Below, piece by piece: positions 11,101 through 20,447 of a stretch of DNA of 64,000 nt. The DNA is from Prosthecobacter sp. Its GTDB lineage: Bacteria > Verrucomicrobiota > Verrucomicrobiia > Verrucomicrobiales > Verrucomicrobiaceae. Each line of letters starts with the position of its first letter. Positions within the stretch are counted from its first letter, which is position 1. Location of the stretch: positions 1 through 64,000 of the forward strand of contig NZ_JAQSEA010000046.1 of NCBI RefSeq assembly GCF_029946185.1, read 5' to 3'. Below the pieces are notes generated by a model. That model saw only the letters and a program-made list of their open reading frames with translations. It ran no database searches and had not been told where the DNA came from. Position numbers and translations under genes: made by a program.

Positions 11101-11905
11101 CGGCGGCATCGCCCAGCGTAACATCACAGTCGGCAGCAACGGTGGCACCTTGGATGTCGCCACCGGCCAGACCTTGACAGTCAGCGGCTCAGTCAGCGGA
11201 GATGGTGCCTTGAGCAAGACCGGCGCAGGCACCCTGGTGCTCAGCGGCACCAGTACGGGAACAGGCGTCACCACCGTCACAGCGGGCAATCTTCAAGTGG
11301 GTGCCGCCAGCAGCGGCCAGACCGGCACAGGCCAGGTCGTTCTCAATGGCGCAGATTCGGTGCTTTCCGGCACAGGCCAGGTTCAAGGCACCACCACCGT
11401 CACTCAGGGAACCGTCCGTCCGGGCGACAATGGCGGCACAGACGTTGGTACCTTGACCACCGCCGATCTCATCTTCACCCCGGTCGCCGCCACCACGGTG
11501 ATCGAGCTCCAGATCACGGGTTCCAGCCCAGGGTCCACCCTCGCCTCTGACAAAATCCTCATTGGCGGCGCACTCACCTTGAACGGAAGCAGCAACATCG
11601 TCGTGAAGGGTGACACCTACATCCCCACCCTCGGCGACACCTTCGTGCTGCTAGACTGGAACACAGTGCTCGACACCGGCACGACTTCCATTTTCAGCAC
11701 CGGCACCGACAACCGCACCGGGGCTAACATCGGCAACGAGGGAAATCTAGATCTGCCCGACCTCAGCACCTATGGCTTCACCTGGCAAATCCTCGACTTC
11801 AGCGGCAGTGGTTCGTTGACCCTGGTCGTCGTTCCTGAACCCGCCCGCGTCTTGCTCCTGCTGCTGGGAATCCTGCCGCTCTATTTGCGCCGTCGGCGGG
11901 CTTAA
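8138..11905 (+). CDS. Autotransporter-associated beta-strand repeat (PATR) protein with PEP-CTERM sorting signal
   Basis: Signal peptide MRANITRSLCLLAVLCLNIRVQA; many repeats of the type TNTYAGTTTVN / LTKVGAGTQTF; C-terminus VVPEPARVLLLLLGILPLYLRRRRA. The ORF track starts at 8048 from a TTG. Confidence 0.88.
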   Translation: MRANITRSLCLLAVLCLNIRVQAANDLYWDTNGTTDGSGAATGTWGSSLFWNTDPAGVNNTFQSATDGTNDLHFSAGTNGTTGTITVSGAQSANGLYFEEGAVTISGGTSITLSDGAIINNTAPTSGIPTISTALITTGTVTLTGTRIWLNNSSFAGGGTLNINTTGAPALLENSGALNGLATINLYTAGLDIRQNTGGNSNYNYAVGTTLNFVNSSALTTNFADKTVNWLGNITIASAKTATLGALNATSTLTFSGNISGDGAVTITGLGVTVFSGTNTYAGTTTVNASKLQITGGSAIADTGLVAMSTGSSTNTLDVQSSETIGALSGGTAAFSVVNLAAGQVLTLSSGTQTYSGTFSGSGKLIVAGAQQILATAFTLADVSVSSGTLTLAAVSTITNGLTLTGGTLQGSVARGSTLTLTNAIIVSAGTHSFLSAQSNGGTSGTATINFGGSLTINAGGILKLGTPGANAAYGTANGALSFGAAATSGTKFQLNGNSFTLTGLSTDAATPGTATVENGSTTAATLTVALAASTANTYAGTLRNGGTGTLALTLNGAADSVLTLSGVNTFTGSTTLTSGSLVLASSLALQGSTVTTGGTGIVFDSSVASHSFTFGGLSGSTDLALTDNASNAVTLTIGNNGSSQTYSGVLSGAGALTKVGAGTQTFITAQTYTGATTVNGGTLKLYFDTGTPTSNIIAPGSELILGGGTFLQQQNTVGPNTQTLNGVTVRAGSSVVNQLRVGGGSMLLTLGTVIRETGGTVAFSANGGGASGIAATGTNTTSGIIGGYATYLTTNGGASHSNTTDWATYSGGKIVSLSAGSYSNTAATTASTNLDLTSSVILNSNVTVGSIRFNSAITTPTLTLNGSHIIGSGGILVTPALAGNATLITGGTLTSGNGQDIVIIQNNTTTGGALTVAATLTGAVGLTKSGGGQLILTGTNDYTGATYLNGGVTSISSNANLGAVTTGAAVNLNGGTLSATASVTLDNGGIAQRNITVGSNGGTLDVATGQTLTVSGSVSGDGALSKTGAGTLVLSGTSTGTGVTTVTAGNLQVGAASSGQTGTGQVVLNGADSVLSGTGQVQGTTTVTQGTVRPGDNGGTDVGTLTTADLIFTPVAATTVIELQITGSSPGSTLASDKILIGGALTLNGSSNIVVKGDTYIPTLGDTFVLLDWNTVLDTGTTSIFSTGTDNRTGANIGNEGNLDLPDLSTYGFTWQILDFSGSGSLTLVVVPEPARVLLLLLGILPLYLRRRRA

Positions 11906-12136
11906 ACGGCTGCATTTTCGCCACTCCTCCCGGGTATTGTCCTTGATGTGACGATTCCGCAGGTGAAAAACTGCTTGCCGTCGCAGGGGATGCCGGTAAC
12001 ATCGCGCCCCTTTTGCCGGGCCATTTTGGTCAGGCCAAAGGGTTCAACCCGAAGCCCGTTCGACCGGATCAGCCCTTGTGGCTGAGCGTTTTGCCCCCCC
12101 AAAACGTGCGGAAGACAGGCTCCTTCTACCAAATAC

Positions 12137-12829
12137 ATGTCAACACAGATCCTCGCCGAACTCGTCGAAGCCGGTGTCCATTTCGGACATCAAACCAAGC
12201 GCTGGAACCCCAAGATGAAGAATTTCATCATGGGAACCAAAAACCAGATTCACATTCTCAACATCGAGAAAACCGTCGAGCAGATCGACACCGCTGCTGA
12301 ATTCCTGGCCGACCTCGCCCGTCGTGGCAAAAAAATCCTTTTCGTCGGCTGCAAACGCCAGGCGCAAGAAGCTGTGAAGCAGGCCTCCGAAGCTTGCGGC
12401 CAGTTCTACGTCAACCATCGCTGGCTGGGCGGCACGCTCACCAACATGGAGACGATCAAAAAGAGCATCGCCCGTCTCAACTACCTCGAAGAAATCGAGA
12501 GCAAGCCTGAGTTCAAGCTCATGTCCAAGAAGGAACTCGCCAGCCTTAACCGCGAGCGCATCAAACTGGAGCGCAACCTGCGCGGCATCCGTCACATGGG
12601 CAAGATCCCTGACGCTGTCGTGATCGTTGACTCCGCCCGCGAGCACATCGCCGTGCATGAGTCCCGCCGTCTGAAGATCCCGATCGTCGCCCTCGTGGAC
12701 ACGAACGCCGACCCGAACATCATCGACTACCCGATCGCCGCCAACGACGACGCCATCCGCTCCATCCGCATCATCCTGCAGAAGCTGATCGACCCCGTCA
12801 TCACCGCCACCGCCGAAGCCAAGCAGTAA
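12137..12829 (+). CDS. rpsB: 30S ribosomal protein S2
   Basis: VHFGHQTKRWNPKMKNFIMG...NHRWLGGTLTNMETIKKS. Confidence 0.97.
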   Translation: MSTQILAELVEAGVHFGHQTKRWNPKMKNFIMGTKNQIHILNIEKTVEQIDTAAEFLADLARRGKKILFVGCKRQAQEAVKQASEACGQFYVNHRWLGGTLTNMETIKKSIARLNYLEEIESKPEFKLMSKKELASLNRERIKLERNLRGIRHMGKIPDAVVIVDSAREHIAVHESRRLKIPIVALVDTNADPNIIDYPIAANDDAIRSIRIILQKLIDPVITATAEAKQ

Positions 12830-12854
12830 CCCATTTCACCCCCACCACCGACAC

Positions 12855-13451
12855 ATGGCTGAAATCTCCGCTAAACTCGTCATGACCCTGCGTGAAAAGA
12901 CCAACGCAGGCATGATGGAATGCAAAAAAGCCCTCACGGAAGCCGCCGGCGACCTTGAGAAAGCTGAAGTCATCCTCCGCAAAAGCGGCACCATCAAGGC
13001 CGAGAAGAAGGCCGACCGCCAGACGAAGGAAGGCATCATCGCCTCCTACATCCACATGGCAGGCCGCATCGGCGTGCTCATCGAAGTGAACTGCGAGACC
13101 GACTTCGTCGCTCGCAATGAAAACTTCCAGGCCCTCGTGAGGGACATCTCCCTTCACATCGCCGCCTCGAACCCTCGCTATCTCCAGCGCGAAGAAGTCC
13201 CAGCGGACCTCGTCGCCAAGGAGCGTGAGATCGGTGCCGAACTGGTCAAAGGCAAGCCCGCGAACATCGTGGACAAAATCGTGGACGGCAAAATGGAGAA
13301 ATTCTATGCCGACAACTGCCTGCTCGAACAAGCTTTCATCAAAGATCCCGATCTCACCATCGCGAATCTGATCAAAGGCAAGATCACCGAGCTCGGCGAA
13401 AACCTCATCGTGCGCCGTTTCGTGCGTTACGCCGTGGGTGAAGATCTCTAA
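12855..13451 (+). CDS. tsf: Elongation factor Ts
   Basis: LREKTNAGMMECKKALTEAAGDLEKAEVILRKSG; directly after rpsB. Confidence 0.96.
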   Translation: MAEISAKLVMTLREKTNAGMMECKKALTEAAGDLEKAEVILRKSGTIKAEKKADRQTKEGIIASYIHMAGRIGVLIEVNCETDFVARNENFQALVRDISLHIAASNPRYLQREEVPADLVAKEREIGAELVKGKPANIVDKIVDGKMEKFYADNCLLEQAFIKDPDLTIANLIKGKITELGENLIVRRFVRYAVGEDL

Positions 13452-13480
13452 TCTTCGCTGCCAACTCAACACTCCCCGAA

Positions 13481-13508
13481 AGGCGGTCGGCAACGACCGC
13501 CTTTTTTC
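13481..13508 (+). terminator. Rho-independent terminator after tsf
   Basis: AGGCGGTCG-GCAA-CGACCGCCT followed by TTTTTC; 9-bp perfect stem with GNRA tetraloop. Confidence 0.92.
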
Positions 13509-13832
13509 TTGCCCAAGCGACAGGGCAGGGGAGAGACTCACATCTCAGTATTTTCACCAAAGGTCGCCAGATATTTAGCTTTGCTAAAGTACTCAACCTA
13601 TGTCAAATTTCCGTAATTGGCATATTTGCTATGCTGGAATCCCTTCATTAGCACTCTTTGCCTGCGTCATGTGCGCACCCCAATCTCATCAATCCGTGAT
13701 GGTGCCTGAGTGATGGGCACCACGGGCGGCAGCTTGCCGCCAGGTGGAGATTTCTCATCTTCTCTGAAGTTTCGGTTTCCTCTCCGACCAGAATCCTCCA
13801 TTCTGCGCGCCCGCTTTTTGACCTCTTTTGCC

Positions 13833-14897
13833 GTGAGCCAAACCCACCCCACTGACGACCTTCGTGTCGCTGAAATCCTTCCTCTCATCCAGCCCGCTCT
13901 GCTCATGCATGAGTTTCGTCTGGGCGAGCAGGAATCCGCATTCATCGAAGACTCCCGCAAACGCGCCGAAGCCATCCTCAATTTGAAGGATGACCGCCTG
14001 CTCGTCGTCGTTGGACCCTGCTCGATCCACGACACCAAGTCCGCACTCGAATACGCCCAGCTCATCATTCAGGCGCGCGAGAAATACAGCGCCGATCTGG
14101 AGATCGTGATGCGTGTCTATTTTGAAAAGCCGCGCACCACTGTTGGCTGGAAGGGCTTCATCAACGATCCACATCTCGACGGCTCCTTCGACATCAACGG
14201 CGGCCTTCGTGGCGCGCGGGATCTCCTGATCAAGCTCACCAAGCGTGGCGTCCCTGCCGGTACTGAATTTCTCGACGTGATCACCCCGCAATACATCGCC
14301 GATGTGGTCGCATGGGGTGCCATCGGCGCACGCACCACGGAAAGCCAGGTTCACCGTCAGCTTGCCTCCGGCTTGTCCATGCCTGTGGGTTTCAAAAACG
14401 GCACAGACGGCGGCATTCAAGTCGCGCTCGATGCCATCGAAGCCGCCAAAGGCCAGCATTGCTTCCTCTCCGTCACCAAGGACGGCGTCGCCGCCATCGT
14501 GAACACCAAGGGCAACCACGCCTGCCACGTCATCCTGCGCGGTGGCAAAGCCGGCACGAATTTCGATGCCGCCTCCATCAAGACCGTCGCGGACCAGCTC
14601 ACCGCACGCGGCCTGCCCGCCAGTGTCATGGTTGATTGCAGCCACGGCAACAGCCTCAAGGACTATCGCAAGCAGCCCCTCGTCTCCACCTCTCTCTCGG
14701 AACAGATCGCCGCAGGCAGCCAAGCCATCACGGGTGTGATGATTGAAAGCCATCTCGTCGAAGGCCGCCAGGACACCAAGCCGGGCCAGCCCATCACCTA
14801 CGGCCAGAGCATCACAGACGCCTGCGTCTCCTGGGACACCACCACCGCCATGCTCGACGAACTCGCCGCCGCCGTCCGCGCACGCCGCAGCAAATGA
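13833..14897 (+). CDS. 3-deoxy-7-phosphoheptulonate (DAHP) synthase, class I
   Basis: DDRLLVVVGPCSIHDTKSALEYA; RTTVGWKGFINDP; SHGNSLKDY. GTG start at 13833 is my choice; the track starts at 13710. Confidence 0.93.
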   Translation: MSQTHPTDDLRVAEILPLIQPALLMHEFRLGEQESAFIEDSRKRAEAILNLKDDRLLVVVGPCSIHDTKSALEYAQLIIQAREKYSADLEIVMRVYFEKPRTTVGWKGFINDPHLDGSFDINGGLRGARDLLIKLTKRGVPAGTEFLDVITPQYIADVVAWGAIGARTTESQVHRQLASGLSMPVGFKNGTDGGIQVALDAIEAAKGQHCFLSVTKDGVAAIVNTKGNHACHVILRGGKAGTNFDAASIKTVADQLTARGLPASVMVDCSHGNSLKDYRKQPLVSTSLSEQIAAGSQAITGVMIESHLVEGRQDTKPGQPITYGQSITDACVSWDTTTAMLDELAAAVRARRSK

Positions 14898-15889
14898 CCT
14901 TCACCCGCGACCATCTCCAGCGCTTCGCGCAAGGCCGCATCCTCGTCGTGGGGGATGTCATGCTCGATCATTTCATCTGGGGCCATGTTCGCCGCATTTC
15001 GCCGGAGGCTCCAGTGCCCATCGTCGAAGTCACCCGCGAGGAATTCTATCCCGGTGGCGCTGCCAATGTTGCCCGCAACATCTCGCCTTTCTCGCCGCAC
15101 ACCCATCTCATGGGCCGCGTTGGCAAAGACATGGCTGCAGACAAGCTCCGCTCCCTGTTGATCGAAGACAAAGTCGACCCCTCCCCACTGTTGGTGCATG
15201 AAACTCTGCCCACCATCTCGAAGGCCCGCGTCTCCGCACGCCAGCAGCAGATCGTCCGTGTGGATCGCGAGAAACTCCTGTCGCTGACCGATGCCGAACT
15301 CATTGTGGTCGAACAGCGCCTGCGTGATCTGGCTCCCAATCTCGACGCCATCATCCTGGAAGACTACGGCAAGGGTTTCATGACCGAGCATCTCATGCAG
15401 CTGGTCGCCAAGATCGCCGCCGAACATCAGCTCATCGTCACCGTCGATCCTTCTCCGCGCAATCCATTGCCTTGGGCCGGCGTTTCGCTGGTGAAGCCAA
15501 ACCGCCTCGAAGCCTTTGCCGCTGCCGGTCTCGAAGATCATCTCCTGTCCGAAGCCCCGCTCGAAAATCAAGAAATCCTCGAAGTGGGCCGTGTGCTGCT
15601 CGCCAAATGGAACGTCGCCAGTGTTCTCGTCACCCTTGGGGAGCAGGGCATGATGTTGTTTGAGCGCGGCAAGCCTCCACATCACATCCCCACCCGTGCG
15701 CGTGAAGTGTTTGATGTCTCCGGCGCTGGCGACACAGCCATCGCCCTGCTCACACTCGCCCTCGCCAGCGGTCACAGCCTGCGCGAAGCCGCTGAAATCT
15801 CAAATCACGCCAGCGGCATCGTCGTTGGCAAGCTCGGTACCGCCACATTGACGCCAGAGGAACTTCTGGCAGCTTTCACATCCAAATGA
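14894..15889 (+). CDS. PfkB-family sugar kinase, D-glycero-D-manno-heptose 7-phosphate kinase type (RfaE1/HldE N-terminal domain)
   Basis: ILVVGDVMLDHFIWG...RISPEAPVPIVEV...FDVSGAGDTAIALLTLAL; no nucleotidyltransferase domain. Confidence 0.88.
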   Translation: MTFTRDHLQRFAQGRILVVGDVMLDHFIWGHVRRISPEAPVPIVEVTREEFYPGGAANVARNISPFSPHTHLMGRVGKDMAADKLRSLLIEDKVDPSPLLVHETLPTISKARVSARQQQIVRVDREKLLSLTDAELIVVEQRLRDLAPNLDAIILEDYGKGFMTEHLMQLVAKIAAEHQLIVTVDPSPRNPLPWAGVSLVKPNRLEAFAAAGLEDHLLSEAPLENQEILEVGRVLLAKWNVASVLVTLGEQGMMLFERGKPPHHIPTRAREVFDVSGAGDTAIALLTLALASGHSLREAAEISNHASGIVVGKLGTATLTPEELLAAFTSK

Positions 15890-16467
15890 GCACCGACTTC
15901 GCTTCTCTTTTCAAAACACATCTCAGCGAGCATCAGGATGCCATCACCAAACTGACCGCGATGAGTGATCAAATCGCTCCGCTGGCCGCCGCCTGGCTCA
16001 CCGCGTTGAAGGACGGCAGGAAAATCATCTTCTTCGGCAACGGTGGCAGCGCTGCAGACGCGCAGCATCTCGCCGCCGAACTCGTCGTGCGTTACCGCAT
16101 CAACCGTCCCGCCCTCGCTGGCTTCGCCTTGACCACCGACACCTCGATCCTCACTGCTCACAGCAACGATTTCGGGTACGATACCGTCTTCTCCCGCCAG
16201 ATCGAGGCGCTCGCTCAGCCGGGTGATGTGGTTCTCGGGATTTCCACCTCAGGCACGAGTAAAAACGTTCTCCTCGGCCTTCAGGCTGCAAACAAGCGCG
16301 GTTGTGTCACCATCGCATTCACCGGCGAAAAAGGTGCGGATTGCGCTGCTGAAGCCAAGCTGAGCTTCAAAGCACCCTCCGCCATCACCGCACGCGTTCA
16401 GGAGTGCCACCTCCTCATCGGGCATCTCCTCTGCGATATTGCAGAGCAAAACTTCGCGGCGGCTTAA
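15886..16467 (+). CDS. gmhA: SIS-domain sedoheptulose-7-phosphate isomerase
   Basis: FFGNGGSAADAQHLAAELVVRYRINRPALAGFALTTDTSILTAHSNDFGYD. Confidence 0.9.
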   Translation: MSTDFASLFKTHLSEHQDAITKLTAMSDQIAPLAAAWLTALKDGRKIIFFGNGGSAADAQHLAAELVVRYRINRPALAGFALTTDTSILTAHSNDFGYDTVFSRQIEALAQPGDVVLGISTSGTSKNVLLGLQAANKRGCVTIAFTGEKGADCAAEAKLSFKAPSAITARVQECHLLIGHLLCDIAEQNFAAA

Positions 16468-16488
16468 ATCTCGCATTTTGCGTCCTTC

Positions 16489-17790
16489 ATGGCCGCTGGC
16501 AGTCACATCCTCAAAACGTTCTCGCTGGCGACGTCGCTGCGCGTGGCACGCCTTGCGCTAAGCTTCGCGCTCACCTGTGCGCTTGCGCGGTATCTCGGTG
16601 GCAGCGGCTTCGGCCAGATCGCCGTTGCCATGGCAGTTGTGTCCATTCTGTTGAGTATCGGCGAACTCGGCTTTGCCCGCTACACCGTGCGCGAACTCAT
16701 GAAGCACGGCGCAGATCAGCCCGCCGTGCTCGGCACCACGATCACTGCGCGGCTCATTGTCTCCGCCTCTCTCTTCGCCGGTTTGATCGCATGGATCGGC
16801 TGGCGCAAGCCAGAGGGCATGCTGCTGCTCATCGTTTATGGCACTCAGTTGCTCACCAATCCTGCCACCGAAGTCCTCGCATGGCTGGAGGCTCACGGAC
16901 GTGTCTCGCAGTCCGCCATCGCCCAGTTCACCGGCTTCATCGTCAGCGCCGCCTGCATTGCGGCGGGCATTTGGTGTCGGGCACCGCTGTGGTTTTTTGC
17001 CCTGACCTATGCCCTGGAAGGCTGGGTCTTCATCTCGCTCAGCGCACTCGTTTTCCACCGTTGCGGCGGCAGCGTCAGATGGAGTGGCTTTCAATTCTCA
17101 CGCGCGTTCGCGCTTGTCAGCCGTTCCTGGCCTGAACTTGCCTCCCAGGCGGCGTTAATCCTGCTGTACCGCCTCGATACCATGATGATCGAATGGCTGC
17201 GGGGCGCTGAGGAAGCAGGCATCTACGGCGCTGCCGTTCGCGTTTCTGAAATGGCCTATTTCATGCCGGGCATACTTGCCTCCCTCTTCCTGCCGCGGCT
17301 CTTGCAGGACCGCCAGCATGCATCTGCGCGCTTTGAAAAAACCGTGGTCGATTACTTTTCAGCCTCCGTCGTGCTCGCCTGTGCCGTGGCCGCCGGACTG
17401 CTGCTGGTCTCGCCTTGGATGTCGTTTGCCTTCGGCGATGAATTCACCCGCAGTTCTGAAATGCTGCGTGTGCATGCCTGGGCCTTTATCCCGTATGCCA
17501 TCGGCATCGCCCGCACGCAGATTCTGACGGTGGAAGACAAACTGGCCGCAAACCTCCCTTCTGTCATCGTTGCCGTCGCGGTGAACGCCTCACTGAACAT
17601 GCTCTGGATTCCTGCGTATGGCGGTGTAGGCGCTGCATGGGCCACTCTGGTTTCCTACACGCTGGCCTGGGTGGTGTGGACCTATCTCTCACCTTGGCTG
17701 CGTATGAACGTCTCCGGTCTCATGACTCGTGCGTTCATGGGCCTGCCGCGTTTCACGCTGCTGCGCATGCGGTCGTTGCTGCACTCCTGA
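16489..17790 (+). CDS. Oligosaccharide flippase (Wzx/MATE-like)
   Basis: Polytopic protein with the N-terminal pattern ARYLGGSGFGQIAVAMAVVSILLSIGELGFARYTVRE. Confidence 0.85.
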   Translation: MAAGSHILKTFSLATSLRVARLALSFALTCALARYLGGSGFGQIAVAMAVVSILLSIGELGFARYTVRELMKHGADQPAVLGTTITARLIVSASLFAGLIAWIGWRKPEGMLLLIVYGTQLLTNPATEVLAWLEAHGRVSQSAIAQFTGFIVSAACIAAGIWCRAPLWFFALTYALEGWVFISLSALVFHRCGGSVRWSGFQFSRAFALVSRSWPELASQAALILLYRLDTMMIEWLRGAEEAGIYGAAVRVSEMAYFMPGILASLFLPRLLQDRQHASARFEKTVVDYFSASVVLACAVAAGLLLVSPWMSFAFGDEFTRSSEMLRVHAWAFIPYAIGIARTQILTVEDKLAANLPSVIVAVAVNASLNMLWIPAYGGVGAAWATLVSYTLAWVVWTYLSPWLRMNVSGLMTRAFMGLPRFTLLRMRSLLHS

Positions 17791-17797
17791 TTTTTTA

Positions 17798-19348
17798 ATG
17801 CAAGGCAGAGCTTTCATCATCTTTCTCGGCGGCATAGGAGCTATCTATGTCATGCTGTCCGTGCTGCTCGGTAGCGGCAATACCATCGGTGCCCTGGCGC
17901 AGTTTCTCTCCATCGGCTCGTTCATCCTCGCGGTTCTCCAGCCGCGCTTGGCTCTGTATCTCATGGTGCTCTATGCCGGATATAGCGACCTGCTGAAGCG
18001 CATGATGATCTTCGACGGCCATGTCACCATGAACGACATTCTATGGGTGCGCGCCCTTTGCCCGCTGACGCTGGCTGGCATCTGCATCGGCACCTTGGTC
18101 CGTTCACTTCACGACGGCAGTTTTCATCAAAGACGCAAACTGGTTTCACTTCTCATCTGCTTCCTCGGTTTCATCGTTTCCGGTGTTTCCGCTTTACGCA
18201 GCGGCGGTGGCTTCAATGCGGCTGTTACTCAGCTCGCGGATGGTGCGGCCTACATGTTCCTGCTGTTTGTGGTTCCCTGCATTTTTCGCACTCCGGCCCA
18301 AATCGTCGCCTTCCTCAAATACTGCCTCATCGTTTTCATCCCCGTTGCTCTCTACGGCATCAAGCAGCAGATCTTCGGCCTCAGCGAGTTCGAAATCGAA
18401 TACCTGCAGTCCGGTCTCACCGTGCTCTCCAAGCATCTTGATGACGTCCGTCCCCGTCCGTTCTCCACCTTGGTGGACAGCTCCCCCTTTGGCACGACCT
18501 GCGCCGTATGCGCCTGCCTTGCGCTCATGGTGCGCCGCTATCATCGCGACACCGGCACACGGGCCTGGGGTGGAATGAGTTTCGTGCTTTTCGCGCTCTT
18601 CGTGCTCGCATGCATCGCCAGCATGGCTCGCATTGCCAACATCAACTGGATTCTGCCCATCCTGCTGCTGCCCGTGCTGCGCAGCGCACGTGGCACCGCG
18701 ACGCTCTACGCCACCGTTTCCGCCATGTTTGTCACCGCCTGCATTTTTGCTCAGGAACTGATCAATGCCGTCACCAAGCTCACGCTCTGGGCGCTCGAAA
18801 ATTTTGGCGGCACCGCCATCGGCGTGCAGTTTTCACGCTTCTGGACCATCTGCGACCGTCTCGACGGCATGCATGACATTGCACACAATCCGCTCATGTG
18901 GACCATGTTCGGTTACGGTACCAAAGGCGCAGCCGATATGCATGAAGCACACATGGTCGCTAGTCATGATCTCATCTCCAATCTGCTGCTTGAAATAGGC
19001 TGGCTGCCGCTCGGCACCCTGCTCATCATTGCGGCGTTGGCCTTGCATTCGTTTCACCGTAGCGTGCTCAGTCTGCGCGGCACTCCTGTCTTCAGCATCT
19101 GCCTGTGGATGGTTGGCATCGAGTTCGGTCTCCTCGTTCACAATGTTTTCGCAGGCAGTGTCACCTCCACCTTTCCGGTGAATTTCTTCTGCTGGTTCAT
19201 CGCCGGCGCGCTCAATGCCTGCATCATTCACCAGGAAGGCCTTCGGGTGAAAAAGCCGCAGCCCGAGCAGTCGTCACCACCCATGCAGAGTCCTTCCTTC
19301 GCCCATGCCGGCACCACTCCGTTCAATCGAAATCTCCCCTATGGCTGA
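17798..19348 (+). CDS. O-antigen ligase/polymerase-like (Wzy-type) membrane protein
   Basis: Polytopic; located between a flippase and glycosyltransferases; large loop between TM segments. Confidence 0.65.
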   Translation: MQGRAFIIFLGGIGAIYVMLSVLLGSGNTIGALAQFLSIGSFILAVLQPRLALYLMVLYAGYSDLLKRMMIFDGHVTMNDILWVRALCPLTLAGICIGTLVRSLHDGSFHQRRKLVSLLICFLGFIVSGVSALRSGGGFNAAVTQLADGAAYMFLLFVVPCIFRTPAQIVAFLKYCLIVFIPVALYGIKQQIFGLSEFEIEYLQSGLTVLSKHLDDVRPRPFSTLVDSSPFGTTCAVCACLALMVRRYHRDTGTRAWGGMSFVLFALFVLACIASMARIANINWILPILLLPVLRSARGTATLYATVSAMFVTACIFAQELINAVTKLTLWALENFGGTAIGVQFSRFWTICDRLDGMHDIAHNPLMWTMFGYGTKGAADMHEAHMVASHDLISNLLLEIGWLPLGTLLIIAALALHSFHRSVLSLRGTPVFSICLWMVGIEFGLLVHNVFAGSVTSTFPVNFFCWFIAGALNACIIHQEGLRVKKPQPEQSSPPMQSPSFAHAGTTPFNRNLPYG

Positions 19349-20447
19349 TTCGTCACAACTGGTCGTCTTGGCCGCTCATGGACTGTACGATTACAGCGGC
19401 AGGCCTCGTCGCTTCTTGGATGCGGTGCCGCTGCCTGCCCAGGGCAGGGCCCTGATCGGCGCATGGTTTCAGAATGATGAGCAGCTCGAATGCGACTATC
19501 ACCGCAAACAGTGCGGTGTTCTCCGTCGCCTGAGCACTGCTTTCCGTCTTGTCTGGCAAAACTACGCAACCCTTCGCCGGGCACGCATGATCTATTGCCT
19601 CAGTGGTATGCACTACACGGTCCTGCTTCTGCTCTCCCGCTGGGGTCTGTTTCGCACCGAAGGAAAAATCATTCGTCGTGTCGTTTACCACGACACTGCG
19701 CTTCAGAGACTCGCTTCAAAACTTCGAAAGGCCTCGCCCGCCTTTCAGGTCGAGTGCATCACGTTCGAGCAGTTCGCCACCACATCGCACCGCTTGGGAG
19801 CTCATCGGGTGGTTTTACGTCCGTGGAAAATCGACACCGTCTGGTTTCAGCCTGAAGACGATGCGCCAAAAACTCGCGCCCTTCTGCCAGGTAACATCAG
19901 TCGTGATGAATCCATGGTGGCTCCTCTGCTGCATAGCGGTCTTTCCATCACACGCATTGCTCGTATCGACTCACTGCAGGCACGCTTTGCCGCAGAAATT
20001 GCAAATCCGCGTTTCGAACTCGTTCTGAACGCCTCCCATCGTGAGTACCTGGAGCATTTGCATGCGGCTCCCATGGTGCTGCTCCCCATCGTCGCCTGTG
20101 ACAATCCTGCCGGACTCACCGCCGCGATGGAGGCCATCTCCGCCGGTGTGCCGGTCCTCGCCAATCACAGCATGGGCCTCACCGAGCTGTTTTCAGAGTG
20201 CCGCTATCCTGTGCCGATGCTTAACAATCTCGATCCTGATGCCTGGGCGCGAGCTTATCATCAAATTGAAGGTCAGCGCGACTCCCCCGACTTTCTGGCC
20301 GCCCTCGAAAATTCACGCCAGCTTCTCCTCAAACGTCACAGCATCCTCCCTGCGGGCGAAGACTGGGTGCAAATTTTTGCCGAGGCATGTGCTGCTGATT
20401 CGGTCGTCTGTGAAGCCGCCTTTGGCGCAGCCTCATCCCCCGCATGA
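19341..20447 (+). CDS. Glycosyltransferase
   Basis: GT-B-like C-terminus NPAGLTAAMEAISAGVPVLANHSMGLTELF; overlaps both neighbours. Confidence 0.7.
   Translation: MADSSQLVVLAAHGLYDYSGRPRRFLDAVPLPAQGRALIGAWFQNDEQLECDYHRKQCGVLRRLSTAFRLVWQNYATLRRARMIYCLSGMHYTVLLLLSRWGLFRTEGKIIRRVVYHDTALQRLASKLRKASPAFQVECITFEQFATTSHRLGAHRVVLRPWKIDTVWFQPEDDAPKTRALLPGNISRDESMVAPLLHSGLSITRIARIDSLQARFAAEIANPRFELVLNASHREYLEHLHAAPMVLLPIVACDNPAGLTAAMEAISAGVPVLANHSMGLTELFSECRYPVPMLNNLDPDAWARAYHQIEGQRDSPDFLAALENSRQLLLKRHSILPAGEDWVQIFAEACAADSVVCEAAFGAASSPA

Noticed and set aside
12038-12060. GGGTTCAACCC resembling a tRNA T-loop in the rpsB leader
   Set aside because: No cloverleaf, anticodon arm or acceptor stem can be drawn around it.
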